Below are positions 8,501 to 15,321 of a DNA stretch of 20,133 bases, in pieces. The notes under the pieces are model-generated. The model searched no databases. It was not told where the DNA came from and worked only from the letters and a program-made list of their open reading frames with translations. The DNA comes from Geobacter sp. (GTDB lineage: Bacteria; Desulfobacterota; Desulfuromonadia; Geobacterales; Geobacteraceae): assembly GCA_003499925.1 (NCBI GenBank), contig DNRQ01000117.1:9762-29894 (forward strand), written 5' to 3'. Both the position numbers and the translations under genes were made by a program. Numbering within the stretch: the stretch's first letter is position 1; each line of letters begins with the position of its first letter.

Positions 8501-10004
8501 CTGCCCCGCCGTTGCCGTCGGAGTGGCAGTAGGTGTTGGAGCAGCTCTTGGCGCCGATGGCGTCGTCGTAGCCGGCTCCCCCGAGGTCGTAGATGGCGGG
8601 GAAGCTCACCGCGATGGCGCCGTCTGTGTGCAGCGTCGAGCCGTTCAGGATGGTGACGCCGTCGCCGGTGGTGGTCGCGTGGCAGTCGACGCAGGAGAGG
8701 GCGCTGGTCACGTGCTTGGGGCCGTGGCTGTTGGCGAGCTCGGCTGCGACCGTGCCGGCGTTTTGGTAGTTGGGCTCGCCGAACCTGCTGGCGAAGCCGC
8801 CGATGCCGCCGTTGGCGCCGTGGCAGCCGCTGCAGGAAAGCGCGGCGCCCCCCCAGGAAAGGGGCGCCGGCTGCGGCGCGCCCGCCTTGCCGGCGGCGTG
8901 GCAGATGGTGGCGGAGCAGCTGAGCGCGCCGTAGTTCCCCCCCTCGCTGAAGAGGACCTCGGCGCTGCCGTTCACGTGGTTGGCCAGGGCGCCGCTTGCC
9001 AGCTCAAGGTCCGTTGCCGGGTCGCTGGTGGAGATGTGGCAGCGGCCGCAGGCGTAGTTGGTACCGAGATTGGCGACGTTCTGGACGTGCTCGGCGTGGC
9101 TTCCCGAGGCGATGACGCTGGAGGACGAGGCGTTGCCGCCGTGGCAGCCGGTGCAGTCGGCGCGCAGGCTCCCCCCCCAGACCGCGGCCTGGAGCGGTGC
9201 CCCCCCCGCAAGGCCGTTACTGTGGCAGTACATGTCGGAGCAGTCGCCGTTGCGGCTCGCGGCTGCGGTCTGGCTCGGCAGGTAGCTGGGATAGGCGAGG
9301 TTTTCCGGCTTTGAGTAGCTCCCGCCGCTGTTGGGCGCCGCGTCGAAACGCAGCAGCAGGGGGCGCAGACCTGCGCTGTTGGCGTGGGCGAACGGCAGCT
9401 CCTCGTTTTTGTGGTCGGGGTGGCACTTGGCGCAGGAGTCGGTCCCGGTGCCGTAGTAGTCGCCGTGCTTCTTGCCGGCGCCGCTTGCCGAGGGGTGGCT
9501 CCCGTCGTTGGGGGCCAGGCCGTGGCAGGAGCCGCAGTCCGCCGGGGCGGCGTAGGAGGTTTCACCCCAGGCGGGGGTTTGGCTTTCGAAGTGGCAGTTC
9601 ACGTTGGAGCAGCGCCCCAGGGGGACCGGGGGAGCCGGGCTCTGGTTCACCGGGGTGCGGTCGTAGCTTGCCGGCAGCGGCGAATTGTTGAGGTTTCCCT
9701 GCACCTTGATGTCCGGGGTCCGGTGCCCCGCCGCATAGTCGAGCACCGCGGCGCCGTGGCAGGGGACGCAGGAGGCCGCCGTTTCCGTGGAGTGCCCCTT
9801 GTGGTTCCCCTTGAAGGCCCCGTTGGCCGGATCCCTGCTGCCGTCCGGGGTATCGAGCGGCGGCATGGTATGGCAGTCGTCGCATCCCAGATTGTACTGC
9901 GACGCCGCCTGGGCGACCCCTGCGGAGAATAGCGCCACCACCAGCAAGAGCCCGGCCAGTGTGGCCCGGCGGTTGCGGCATGTCGGCATGCGGTAGCTCA
10001 TCAT
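5574..10004 (-). CDS. 35-heme giant cytochrome c, CxxxxCH type
   Basis: This 1476-residue protein has a Sec signal peptide (Arg-rich start, hydrophobic core, AQA cleavage at about residue 33) and then 35 heme motifs: 23 CXXCH, 11 CX4CH and one CX3CH (CTSACH, residue 1359). The first heme is at residue 41. After two lead CXXCH sites the pattern CX4CH-CX2CH-CX2CH repeats ten times, then CX3CH, then a final CX4CH-CX2CH pair. The CX4CH sites are mostly C-S-x-x-Y/S-C-H followed by S-N/D-G, and the second site of a triad is usually in a W-G...C-x-G/D-C-H-G context. This is the GSu_C4xC__C2xCH domain known from Geobacter (TIGR01904/PF09698, from memory). There is no membrane anchor or lipobox, so it should be periplasmic or secreted. 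The ATG at 10004 has AAGGAG 6 nt upstream. It is the third gene of the operon, with a leader of about 100 nt after the preceding gene. The role is probably multi-heme electron conduction. Confidence 0.93.
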   Translation of the reverse strand: MMSYRMPTCRNRRATLAGLLLVVALFSAGVAQAASQYNLGCDDCHTMPPLDTPDGSRDPANGAFKGNHKGHSTETAASCVPCHGAAVLDYAAGHRTPDIKVQGNLNNSPLPASYDRTPVNQSPAPPVPLGRCSNVNCHFESQTPAWGETSYAAPADCGSCHGLAPNDGSHPSASGAGKKHGDYYGTGTDSCAKCHPDHKNEELPFAHANSAGLRPLLLRFDAAPNSGGSYSKPENLAYPSYLPSQTAAASRNGDCSDMYCHSNGLAGGAPLQAAVWGGSLRADCTGCHGGNASSSSVIASGSHAEHVQNVANLGTNYACGRCHISTSDPATDLELASGALANHVNGSAEVLFSEGGNYGALSCSATICHAAGKAGAPQPAPLSWGGAALSCSGCHGANGGIGGFASRFGEPNYQNAGTVAAELANSHGPKHVTSALSCVDCHATTTGDGVTILNGSTLHTDGAIAVSFPAIYDLGGAGYDDAIGAKSCSNTYCHSDGNGGAALELAQWGGRSSCRSCHGGDAASGAAVATFQHPAHLKNYSTLGRGNELRCAECHAQTSAFANNTTLGNPAYHLNRFKDYSGIRAGGSAGYSNRVCSNVYCHSTGEATPVFRNMTGSKAWDGSAQIGCDGCHGYGPGSFAPVAGEPNYPSRAGAENSHQSHVAGAGMADSRGCAICHRSTVDRGVANRLRDYSSAHLNGVREVSFAVIANYSGQYLAQSKGCSNTYCHGVAPSAPWGAPGTLSCNDCHRSDATLAGQHGSHWEGAFAATSYTAPAGNLAASAAAYNFECTSCHGGAHSGGPASSNNAAEVFFNYTAQGLSGSYSYGGTTAVDGTLQWSNGSCSATYCHSKGDGSEGFGSATMNWGSPERSLSCNGCHGGDFSKGDPIDTGLHRNHLDPASNASLGAGNGLNCGDCHAQTMGFANNTTVSDKRRHVNKFLDYSGALAGGSANYDRADKSCSDIYCHSNGKRGTAQNQFRNPAPWSVVTSYGCNDCHGQADSPDFFSNPALGAPNYANSGAPGESGSNSHKVHLDKMGIAASNACYVCHAKSMDRNAPLRFRPYSTAHLSGAANVSFGAFSSARFKLMSSVAKASYSAATRSCSTLSCHSDGKGGYREVKWGAAGNCAMCHPLNKLSRGHAFHLYTSAANEPTFYDNYTANRSNSGVAPGRYNYGCAACHPVDNPNHTKGLVLIDLYPGSADVVGLLRSKNGSAITTGRVPAGTPGSGTTVAGNTLTCDNVYCHSNGYAAAPVYAVTPDWYNGSFSGDRCSNCHGNWPNSSIAGSPSHYNNNWMGTGESGGHAVGIHANSIADGAQFTGLATPGTSDMASHGNAAYSTTISCNTCHWATVRSAVNGGSNQCTSACHTVAANKGSAVIFDKSMHVSGKVQVGFESGLTFRSKAQVRDSQFAAISSATLWHRNGSYKIAGTGSHDSSKLPLSVSSYAGGNCSNVVCHFNKPVSWSVTPGSVSCQSCHQAP
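5913..5930 (-). other. CX3CH heme-like site in the 35-heme protein
   Basis: The codons read Cys-Thr-Ser-Ala-Cys-His (residues 1359-1364), so three residues separate the cysteines. It sits between a CXXCH (CNTCH) and the last CX4CH/CXXCH pair. The other two CX4CH-type proteins of the operon each have one similar site, which argues against sequencing error. Heme attachment at this spacing is inferred, not known from the sequence. Confidence 0.75.
9420..9884 (-). repeat. N-terminal five-heme module, copy in the 35-heme gene
   Basis: From the first CXXCH to the fifth heme this segment matches 13717-14175 in the 39-heme gene. Shared landmarks are C-H-x-M-P-P-L-D after the first heme, P-P-V-P-L-G before the CX4CH, A-P-A-D-C before the fourth heme, and H-G-D/E-Y-Y-G-T-G before the fifth. 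Both copies start at residue 41 of their protein. The two genes therefore share an N-terminal ancestor. Confidence 0.85.
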
Positions 10005-10010
10005 GTTCGG

Positions 10011-10016
10011 CTCCTT
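10011..10016 (-). promoter_or_regulatory. Ribosome binding site of the 35-heme gene
   Basis: AAGGAG lies 6 nt before the ATG at 10004. It is the best Shine-Dalgarno match in the operon and fixes that start. Confidence 0.75.
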
Positions 10017-10051
10017 CTATATCAATACGGGCTATGCGTTCAGCAAGGGCC

Positions 10052-10073
10052 CGGCCGGAATTCCCTCCGGCCG
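10052..10073 (-). promoter_or_regulatory. Intercistronic hairpin between the 39- and 35-heme genes
   Basis: A 7-bp perfect stem (CGGCCGG at 10052-10058, CCGGCCG at 10067-10073) encloses an 8-nt loop in the 103-nt gap between the two genes. No T-run follows on the minus strand, so it is not a clear terminator. It could be a processing or stability element that lets the genes be expressed at different levels. Confidence 0.45.
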
Positions 10074-10107
10074 CCCCTGTCAGGCTTCGGGCAGCTTCGC
10101 CCCCGGC

Positions 10108-11097
10108 TTATCTTTCGGTGCTCCACTGCGGCGACGGCTTGAAGTGGCAGCTCACGTTGAAGCAGCTTCCCGTCTTGTTGTTGCCGCTTTCGTGCCTGGC
10201 CCCGGTGTAGACGATGAAGGCGTCGTCGCTGAAGCGGTAGGCGGGATCGATCTTGATGCTGATGTTCTCGATGTTGTCGGCGATCGGGACGTTCCCCAGG
10301 TGGTACGGGGCGGGACCGCTGCTCCCGCCGTTGTGGCATTTGGCGCAGTTGGCCCAACCTTCGGACGGCCTCGCGTTGGGGGAGACGTGATCGGCGACCA
10401 GGTGCGAGCCGCCGCCGCCGGAATAATCCTCGAACCGGGCGCTGGACCAGTTACCCATGGTGCCGAAGCTGAGTCCCGCCACGTTGCGCGGTGCGGGGGG
10501 GTAGCCGTGGCAGGCGTCGCACGCCTCGCTCAGCTTGAAGGCGCCGCCGGCGGCGTTGTGCTTGTGGCAGGTGAAGCAGTCGGTCTGCGGATGGCTGTTC
10601 TCGGCGACGCCCGCCTTGAAGCGGTTGGTCTGGAAGTGGCAGACCTGGCAGAGCCCCTGGTTGCTGGCGCTGTCGACCCAGTGGTTGGCGCGGTCGGTGA
10701 AGGTGATCGGCTTGCCGTTGATGACGCTGCGGATCTGGGACAGGTTGGCGCTGCCGTGCGGGTCGTGGCAGAGCGCGCACGCCATGTCCGCCGCCCCCCC
10801 CCTGACCGTCATGTGGCTGCTCATGTTGCGGAACCCGGCGTTGTCGACCTTGGCGGGGTCGTTGTGGCAGTAGTTGCAGTCGGTGTTGAGCGGCCCGGTG
10901 AGCGAGCTCAGCAGCCGCTTGTTGCTCCCGGGGCTCAGGTGGGCGCCGGAGCCGTCGTGGCAGGCGCTGCACCCCAGATCGACGCCGCTCTTGCCGTGGC
11001 CGGAGCTTGCGGAGTAGCTCACGTCCTGCGCCGTCACCCCCCCTATCACGGAGAGGGTGTCGGCCCTTCCCTGGAACATGGTATGGCAGCTCTCGCA
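10108..11097 (-). repeat. C-terminal nine-heme module, copy in the 39-heme gene
   Basis: These 329 residues carry eight CXXCH sites and a final CX4CH in the same order as 14359-15321. Shared landmarks are C-E-S-C-H, S-S-G-H-G, L-N-x-x-C-N-Y-C-H, C-H-D-P-H-G, N-Q-G-L-C-Q-V-C-H, C-H-G-Y-P-P-A, the Y-S-G-G-G-G turn, D-D-A-F-x-V-Y-T-G-A and the terminal W-S-T-E-R. Confidence 0.9.
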
Positions 11098-14000
11098 GCT
11101 CACCGCTCCGGTGTTCCAGTTGCTGCTCTGCCGGTGGCAGCCGCCGCAGGTGCCGATCACGGCGCTGTCTGCTGCAAGCTCCGTGATCCCGTTCACGTGG
11201 CTTGGCGCCGTGCTGGTCGTGTAGACGTGGCAGACGGCGCAGGAATCGGCCGAGGCGGCGTCGAGCTGCGGGCCGTAGGGGGCGCTGTAGTGCACGCCGT
11301 GTGCGGCGCTGGTGATGACCCCGCCGTTGCCTGAGAGCGCCGCATGGCAGGTGCCGCAGCGGCCGGAGTCGGCGACGTTCCACTTGGGGGCGCTGGTCAT
11401 GTGGCAGGCGCTGGCGCACGACTTGTCTGCGGAGCTATAGCCGAAGGAACCGGCCACCTGCGCCACGCTGTCGGTGTGCAGGCTCTGGTTGATGATCGTG
11501 CTGCTCCCGGAGACCACCTGGGCGTGGCAGACGGCGCAGGAGTATCCCATGGCGCTCACGTGGCTGGCATGGGCGTCGGTGGCGAGGTTTGCCGCGTCGC
11601 CGTGGCAGCCGTTGCAACCCAGGGTCTCGCCCCACTTGACGGGGCCCACGTTGGCGACCATCCCGCCGCCGCTGTGGCAGCTCACGTTGGAGCAGCTGCT
11701 CCCGGCCCAGTCGAAGCTCTTGCCGTTGCCGGCGGCCACGTCGTTCACGCCGTTGGTGTGGGCCGAACCCGGGATCAGGGTGAGACCGTCGACGCTGCTG
11801 GTGGTGGCATGGCAGTCGCGGCAGGTGGCGGCCGAGGTGACGTGCTTTTGGTGGTTGTTGGCGCGCAGGGTATCGGCGCCGCTGTTGGCGTAGTTGGGCT
11901 CGCCGGCGATGCTCGCGAAGGCGGCTGCGGCATCGGAGCCGTGGCACCCGGAGCAGCTCAGGGGCGCCCCGGCGCTCCAGTCGCTGGCGGCCAGGGGCTT
12001 CAGGGTACCCTTGCCGTCGCTGTGGCAGTAGACGGTGGAGCAGCTCCCGGAGACGAGCCTGCCGGCCCGGGCGCCGGAGTAGTCCGCCATGGCGTTGCCG
12101 TGCAGTGCGGGGGTGGAGATGCTGCTGTCGCTACTTACCGTGTTGGCGTGGCAGGCGACGCAGCCGTAGCTGGTGCCGAGCCTCGCGTTGTTGTTGCCGT
12201 GCACCGCGTGCTTGCCGGAAAGGGTGCCGCTTGCGGCCATGCCGTGGCAGCCGGTGCAGTCGAGGACCGCCCCCCACTTGGCGGGGGCCACGTTGGCGAT
12301 GATGCCGCCGCCGCTGTGGCAGCTCACGTTGGAGCAGGTGCTCCCGGCCCAGCTGAAGATCTGTCCGGGGCCGGCGGCGACGTTGATCGCCCCGTCGACG
12401 TGCGGGGCGCCGGCCGTGATGGAGCGGCCGTCCGCGCTGACGCCGGTATGGCAGTCACGGCAGCTCGTGGCGTGCTTCTGATGGCTGTTGGCGCGCAGCT
12501 GGTCGGCCCCGGCGTTGGCGTAGTTCGGAGCTCCCGCGGCGCTTGCGAAGGCGGGGGCGGCATCCGAGCCGTGGCACCCCGAGCAATCCAGGGTAGTCCC
12601 GCTGTTCCAGGAGCCGGCGCCCAGCGCCTTCATGGTCCCCTTGCCGTCGCTGTGGCAGTAGACCGTGGCACAGCTTCCTCCCGAGAATCTCCCCGCCCTG
12701 GCGCCGGAGTAATCCATCATCAGGTTCAGGTGCCTGGCCGGGGTGGCGATGCTGACGTCGTTGGTCACCGTCGGGGCATGGCACTCGACGCAGCCGTAGT
12801 TGGTCCCGAGACCCGCCAGGTTGTTGACGTGGCTCGCGTGCTGCCCGGAAAGGGAGCCGCTTGAGGCCATGCCGTGGCAGCCGTCGCAGCCCAGGGTGGC
12901 GCCCCACTTGGCGGGGAGCACGTTGGCCACGATGCCGTTGCCGCTGTGGCAGCTCGCGTTGGAGCAGGTGGTACCGGCCCACTGGAAGGTGGTACCCGGC
13001 CCTGCCACCGTGTCGATCACCCGGTCGATGTGGGGTGCCCCGGCCTTGATCGAGAGCCCGTCGTCCGTGACGCTGGCATGGCAGTCCCGGCAGGTCGCGG
13101 CGGAGTTGACGTGCTTTTGGTGGCTGTTGGCGCGCGGCTGGTCCGCTCCGGCGTTGGCGTAGTCCGGCTCGCCGGCGACGCTCGCGAAGGCGGGGGCGGC
13201 ATCGGAGCCGTGGCAACCCTTGCAGTCCATGGCCGCACCGCTGCTCCAGGAGCCCGCGGCGAGCGTCTTCATGGTCCCCCTGCCGTCGCTGTGGCAGTAG
13301 ACCGAGCTGCATGTCCCCGAGCCGAAGCTCCCGGCCCGGTCGCCCGAGTAGTTCATCAGGCCGTCCACGTGGTTCGCCCGGTTCGATACCGTGAGGTCGT
13401 CGCTCACCGTGTCGGCGTGGCACTCGGCGCAGCCGTAGCTGGTCCCCAGAGCCGTGTCGTTGTTCACGTGCTCGGCGTGCCTGCCGGAGAGGGTGCCGCT
13501 CGTCTTGTTGCCGTGGCAGCCGCTGCAGTCGGCGGGAAGGGTCCCCCCCCAGCTGACCGGGTAGGCGACCCCTTGGCCGTTACTGTGGCAGTAGAGGGCC
13601 GAGCAGCTCCCGGCGGCGAAGCTCCCGCCTGGAACCGGAGAGCCGAAGCTGAGCGTGATGGCGCGTCCCGCCTCATTGGCGTGGCCGAACGGCTTCGCCT
13701 CGGCGAGATGGTCCGGGTGACATTTGACGCAGGCGTCGACCCCGGTGCCGTAGTATTCGCCGTGCTTGCGCCCGGCGGCCGTCAGCGAGGGGTGGTTGCC
13801 GCTTGCCGGCGCCACCCCGTGGCACTCGGCGCAGTCCGCGGGGGCGGCGTAGGGAGCGGTTCCCCAGGCCGGTGTAATCTGCAGCACCCCCTTGCCGTTG
13901 CCGTGGCACCTGGCTGTGGAGCAGGAGCCGAGCGGCACGGGGGGGAGCGAGGTCTGGTTCACGAAGCCCAGGCTGTAGCCGATCTCCCCGGTCAGCTCGA

Positions 14001-14295
14001 TCACCTTGTTGCGGTGGGCGTTGCCAAGAGTGGTGACCCCGGCGCCGTGGCACTCGGCGCAGGAGTTGACCGTGGCGTCCGAGTGGGTCTCGTGGTTGCC
14101 GGGAACCGCGCCGGTGTACGGGTTCTTGCGGGGGGTGCCGGAGTCGAGCGGCGGCATGTTGTGGCAGCTGGTACAGTCGAAGGCGTACTGCGGCGCCGCC
14201 TGAACTGCGGCGCCGTGGCTCAGCACCATCCCCAGCGAGACCGACGCCAGCAGTACCTTGAGCCGGTTTCGCCTGTTACCTCGATAATTCTGCAT
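10108..14295 (-). CDS. 39-heme giant cytochrome c, CxxxxCH type
   Basis: This 1395-residue exported protein has an Arg-rich signal peptide (VQA cleavage at about residue 33) and 39 heme motifs: 29 CXXCH, 9 CX4CH and one CX3CH (CASACH, residue 960). That is about one heme per 36 residues. Order: an N-terminal five-heme module shared with the 35-heme protein; one half unit; three tandem six-heme units (about residues 329-959); a CX3CH site in the place where the next CX4CH would fall; then a C-terminal nine-heme module shared with the 24-heme protein, ending C-F-N-V-S-C-H...W-S-T-E-R. The start at 14295 is preferred because AGGGGGGAG stands just before it. The ATG seven codons upstream (14316) has no ribosome binding site and would lengthen the signal peptide only slightly. 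It is the second gene of the operon, 63 nt after the first. No anchor is visible, so it should be periplasmic or extracellular; a role in electron conduction is inferred. Confidence 0.93.
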   Translation of the reverse strand: MQNYRGNRRNRLKVLLASVSLGMVLSHGAAVQAAPQYAFDCTSCHNMPPLDSGTPRKNPYTGAVPGNHETHSDATVNSCAECHGAGVTTLGNAHRNKVIELTGEIGYSLGFVNQTSLPPVPLGSCSTARCHGNGKGVLQITPAWGTAPYAAPADCAECHGVAPASGNHPSLTAAGRKHGEYYGTGVDACVKCHPDHLAEAKPFGHANEAGRAITLSFGSPVPGGSFAAGSCSALYCHSNGQGVAYPVSWGGTLPADCSGCHGNKTSGTLSGRHAEHVNNDTALGTSYGCAECHADTVSDDLTVSNRANHVDGLMNYSGDRAGSFGSGTCSSVYCHSDGRGTMKTLAAGSWSSGAAMDCKGCHGSDAAPAFASVAGEPDYANAGADQPRANSHQKHVNSAATCRDCHASVTDDGLSIKAGAPHIDRVIDTVAGPGTTFQWAGTTCSNASCHSGNGIVANVLPAKWGATLGCDGCHGMASSGSLSGQHASHVNNLAGLGTNYGCVECHAPTVTNDVSIATPARHLNLMMDYSGARAGRFSGGSCATVYCHSDGKGTMKALGAGSWNSGTTLDCSGCHGSDAAPAFASAAGAPNYANAGADQLRANSHQKHATSCRDCHTGVSADGRSITAGAPHVDGAINVAAGPGQIFSWAGSTCSNVSCHSGGGIIANVAPAKWGAVLDCTGCHGMAASGTLSGKHAVHGNNNARLGTSYGCVACHANTVSSDSSISTPALHGNAMADYSGARAGRLVSGSCSTVYCHSDGKGTLKPLAASDWSAGAPLSCSGCHGSDAAAAFASIAGEPNYANSGADTLRANNHQKHVTSAATCRDCHATTSSVDGLTLIPGSAHTNGVNDVAAGNGKSFDWAGSSCSNVSCHSGGGMVANVGPVKWGETLGCNGCHGDAANLATDAHASHVSAMGYSCAVCHAQVVSGSSTIINQSLHTDSVAQVAGSFGYSSADKSCASACHMTSAPKWNVADSGRCGTCHAALSGNGGVITSAAHGVHYSAPYGPQLDAASADSCAVCHVYTTSTAPSHVNGITELAADSAVIGTCGGCHRQSSNWNTGAVSCESCHTMFQGRADTLSVIGGVTAQDVSYSASSGHGKSGVDLGCSACHDGSGAHLSPGSNKRLLSSLTGPLNTDCNYCHNDPAKVDNAGFRNMSSHMTVRGGAADMACALCHDPHGSANLSQIRSVINGKPITFTDRANHWVDSASNQGLCQVCHFQTNRFKAGVAENSHPQTDCFTCHKHNAAGGAFKLSEACDACHGYPPAPRNVAGLSFGTMGNWSSARFEDYSGGGGSHLVADHVSPNARPSEGWANCAKCHNGGSSGPAPYHLGNVPIADNIENISIKIDPAYRFSDDAFIVYTGARHESGNNKTGSCFNVSCHFKPSPQWSTER
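11401..11418 (-). other. CX3CH heme-like site in the 39-heme protein
   Basis: The codons read Cys-Ala-Ser-Ala-Cys-His (residues 960-965). The site lies exactly where a fourth six-heme unit would begin with CX4CH, so it looks like a CX4CH site shortened by one residue. It is followed by CXXCH and CXXCH, as in the other triads. Confidence 0.75.
11419..13311 (-). repeat. Tandem array of three six-heme units in the 39-heme gene
   Basis: Units run 13311-12673 (639 nt), 12672-12043 (630 nt) and 12042-11419 (624 nt). Each encodes CX4CH, CX2CH, CX2CH, CX4CH, CX2CH, CX2CH in that order, with the same surroundings: V-Y-C-H-S-D-G-x-G-T at the start, C-x-G-C-H-G-S-D-A-A next, then C-R-D-C-H, a W-A-G-x-x-C-S-N-x-S-C-H, and a G-T-N/S-Y-G-C near the end in the first two units. 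The third is the most diverged at its end. A 294-nt half unit (13605-13312) with only three hemes precedes the array. Confidence 0.9.
13717..14175 (-). repeat. N-terminal five-heme module, copy in the 39-heme gene
   Basis: This is the counterpart of 9420-9884, with the same five hemes (CX2CH, CX2CH, CX4CH, CX2CH, CX2CH) and nearly the same spacing. It begins at residue 41 directly after the signal peptide. Confidence 0.85.
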
Positions 14296-14296
14296 A

Positions 14297-14305
14297 CTCC
14301 CCCCT
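14297..14305 (-). promoter_or_regulatory. Ribosome binding site deciding the start at 14295
   Basis: AGGGGGGAG followed by one T precedes the ATG at 14295. The G-run gives several pairing registers, the best about 5 nt from the start. The in-frame ATG at 14316 has no purine-rich site before it. Confidence 0.55.
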
Positions 14306-14337
14306 ATTAATTGCATTTCAATAATGTCATTTCAAAG

Positions 14338-14352
14338 CCCCGGGCCTCGGGG
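14338..14352. promoter_or_regulatory. Small hairpin between the 24- and 39-heme genes
   Basis: Arms CCCCG (14338-14342) and CGGGG (14348-14352) enclose 5 nt, just after the stop of the 24-heme gene. On the minus strand it is followed by CTTTGAAATG, so at best it is a weak terminator or attenuator within the operon. Confidence 0.35.
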
Positions 14353-14358
14353 CGGCAG

Positions 14359-15321
14359 TTAGCGTTCGGTGCTCCAGCGCGGCGACGGGCTCATGTGGCA
14401 GCTCAGGTTGAAGCAGCTTCCGGTCGCGTTTCGCGCCGGCGGGTCGACCAGCTTGGCGCCGGTGTACACGGTGAAGGCGTCGTCGAAACGGTAGCGCGCA
14501 TCGACGCTGATGCGGATGTGGCTGATGAAGACCGGCGGGTTGTCCTGGGTCAGATCCTTCAGGTGGTTGCCCGGGTCATGGCACATGGTGCAGCTGCTCC
14601 AGCCGTCGGAGGGCCTGACGCTCTTGGCCACGTGCGCCGGGACCAGGTGCGCGCCGCCGCCTCCCGAGTATCGCTCGAAGGAGGCGCTGGACCAGTTCGC
14701 CATGGTTCCGAAGCCGATCGGGAAGGCGGCCTCCCTGGCGGCCGGCGGATAGCCGTGGCAGGAGTCGCACTGCTTGGTGACCTGGATCAGGAAGGCCCCG
14801 GCCGGACCGTTGTGCTGGTGGCAGGCGAGGCAGCCGCTGCTGTCGTGCTCGGTTTCCGGCACGCCGGCCCGGTAGTACTTGGTGCCGGTGTGGCACACCT
14901 GGCAAAGCCCCTGGTTGGTGACCGTATTGACCAGCCCGATCTCACCCCCGCTGTAGCTGATCGGCTGCCCAAGGATCGTGCTCCTGATCATTGACGTGTT
15001 GCCGGTGCCGTGCGGATCGTGGCATTCGAGGCAGGCGGAGACCCCGCCGCTCTTGCTGCGGTGGCTGCGCATCCTGCTGCGGTTGTCGTCCTGGACCAGG
15101 TCGGTGTCGTCGTGGCAGTAGTTGCACTCGTTGTTCAGCGCCCCGCCCAAGTCGTCCTTCAGCATCCCCGAGCCCCCCAGGTGCTGCTTGTTGCGGTCGT
15201 GGCACTCCTGGCACTGCAGTCCGACTTCCGGCCTGCCGTGGCCGCTGCTCCCCGAAAGGGAGCGGTTCGGGGCGCTCACGCCGTCGATCACGGCAACCGT
15301 TCCCGTGTGGCAGCTCTCGCA
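14359..15321 (-). repeat. C-terminal nine-heme module, copy in the 24-heme gene
   Basis: These 320 residues match 10108-11097 heme by heme (eight CX2CH, then CX4CH) and end in the same W-S-T-E-R before the stop codon. Many non-heme positions are also identical, so this is homology rather than coincidence of heme motifs. Confidence 0.9.

Noticed and set aside
11419..13311. A CRISPR array, suggested by regular repeats
   Set aside because: Units are over 600 nt, coding, and encode heme motifs; there are no short repeats with unique spacers.
10003..14310. Plus-strand frames opposite the 39-heme gene
   Set aside because: They mirror the tandem cytochrome repeats and show no independent protein features.
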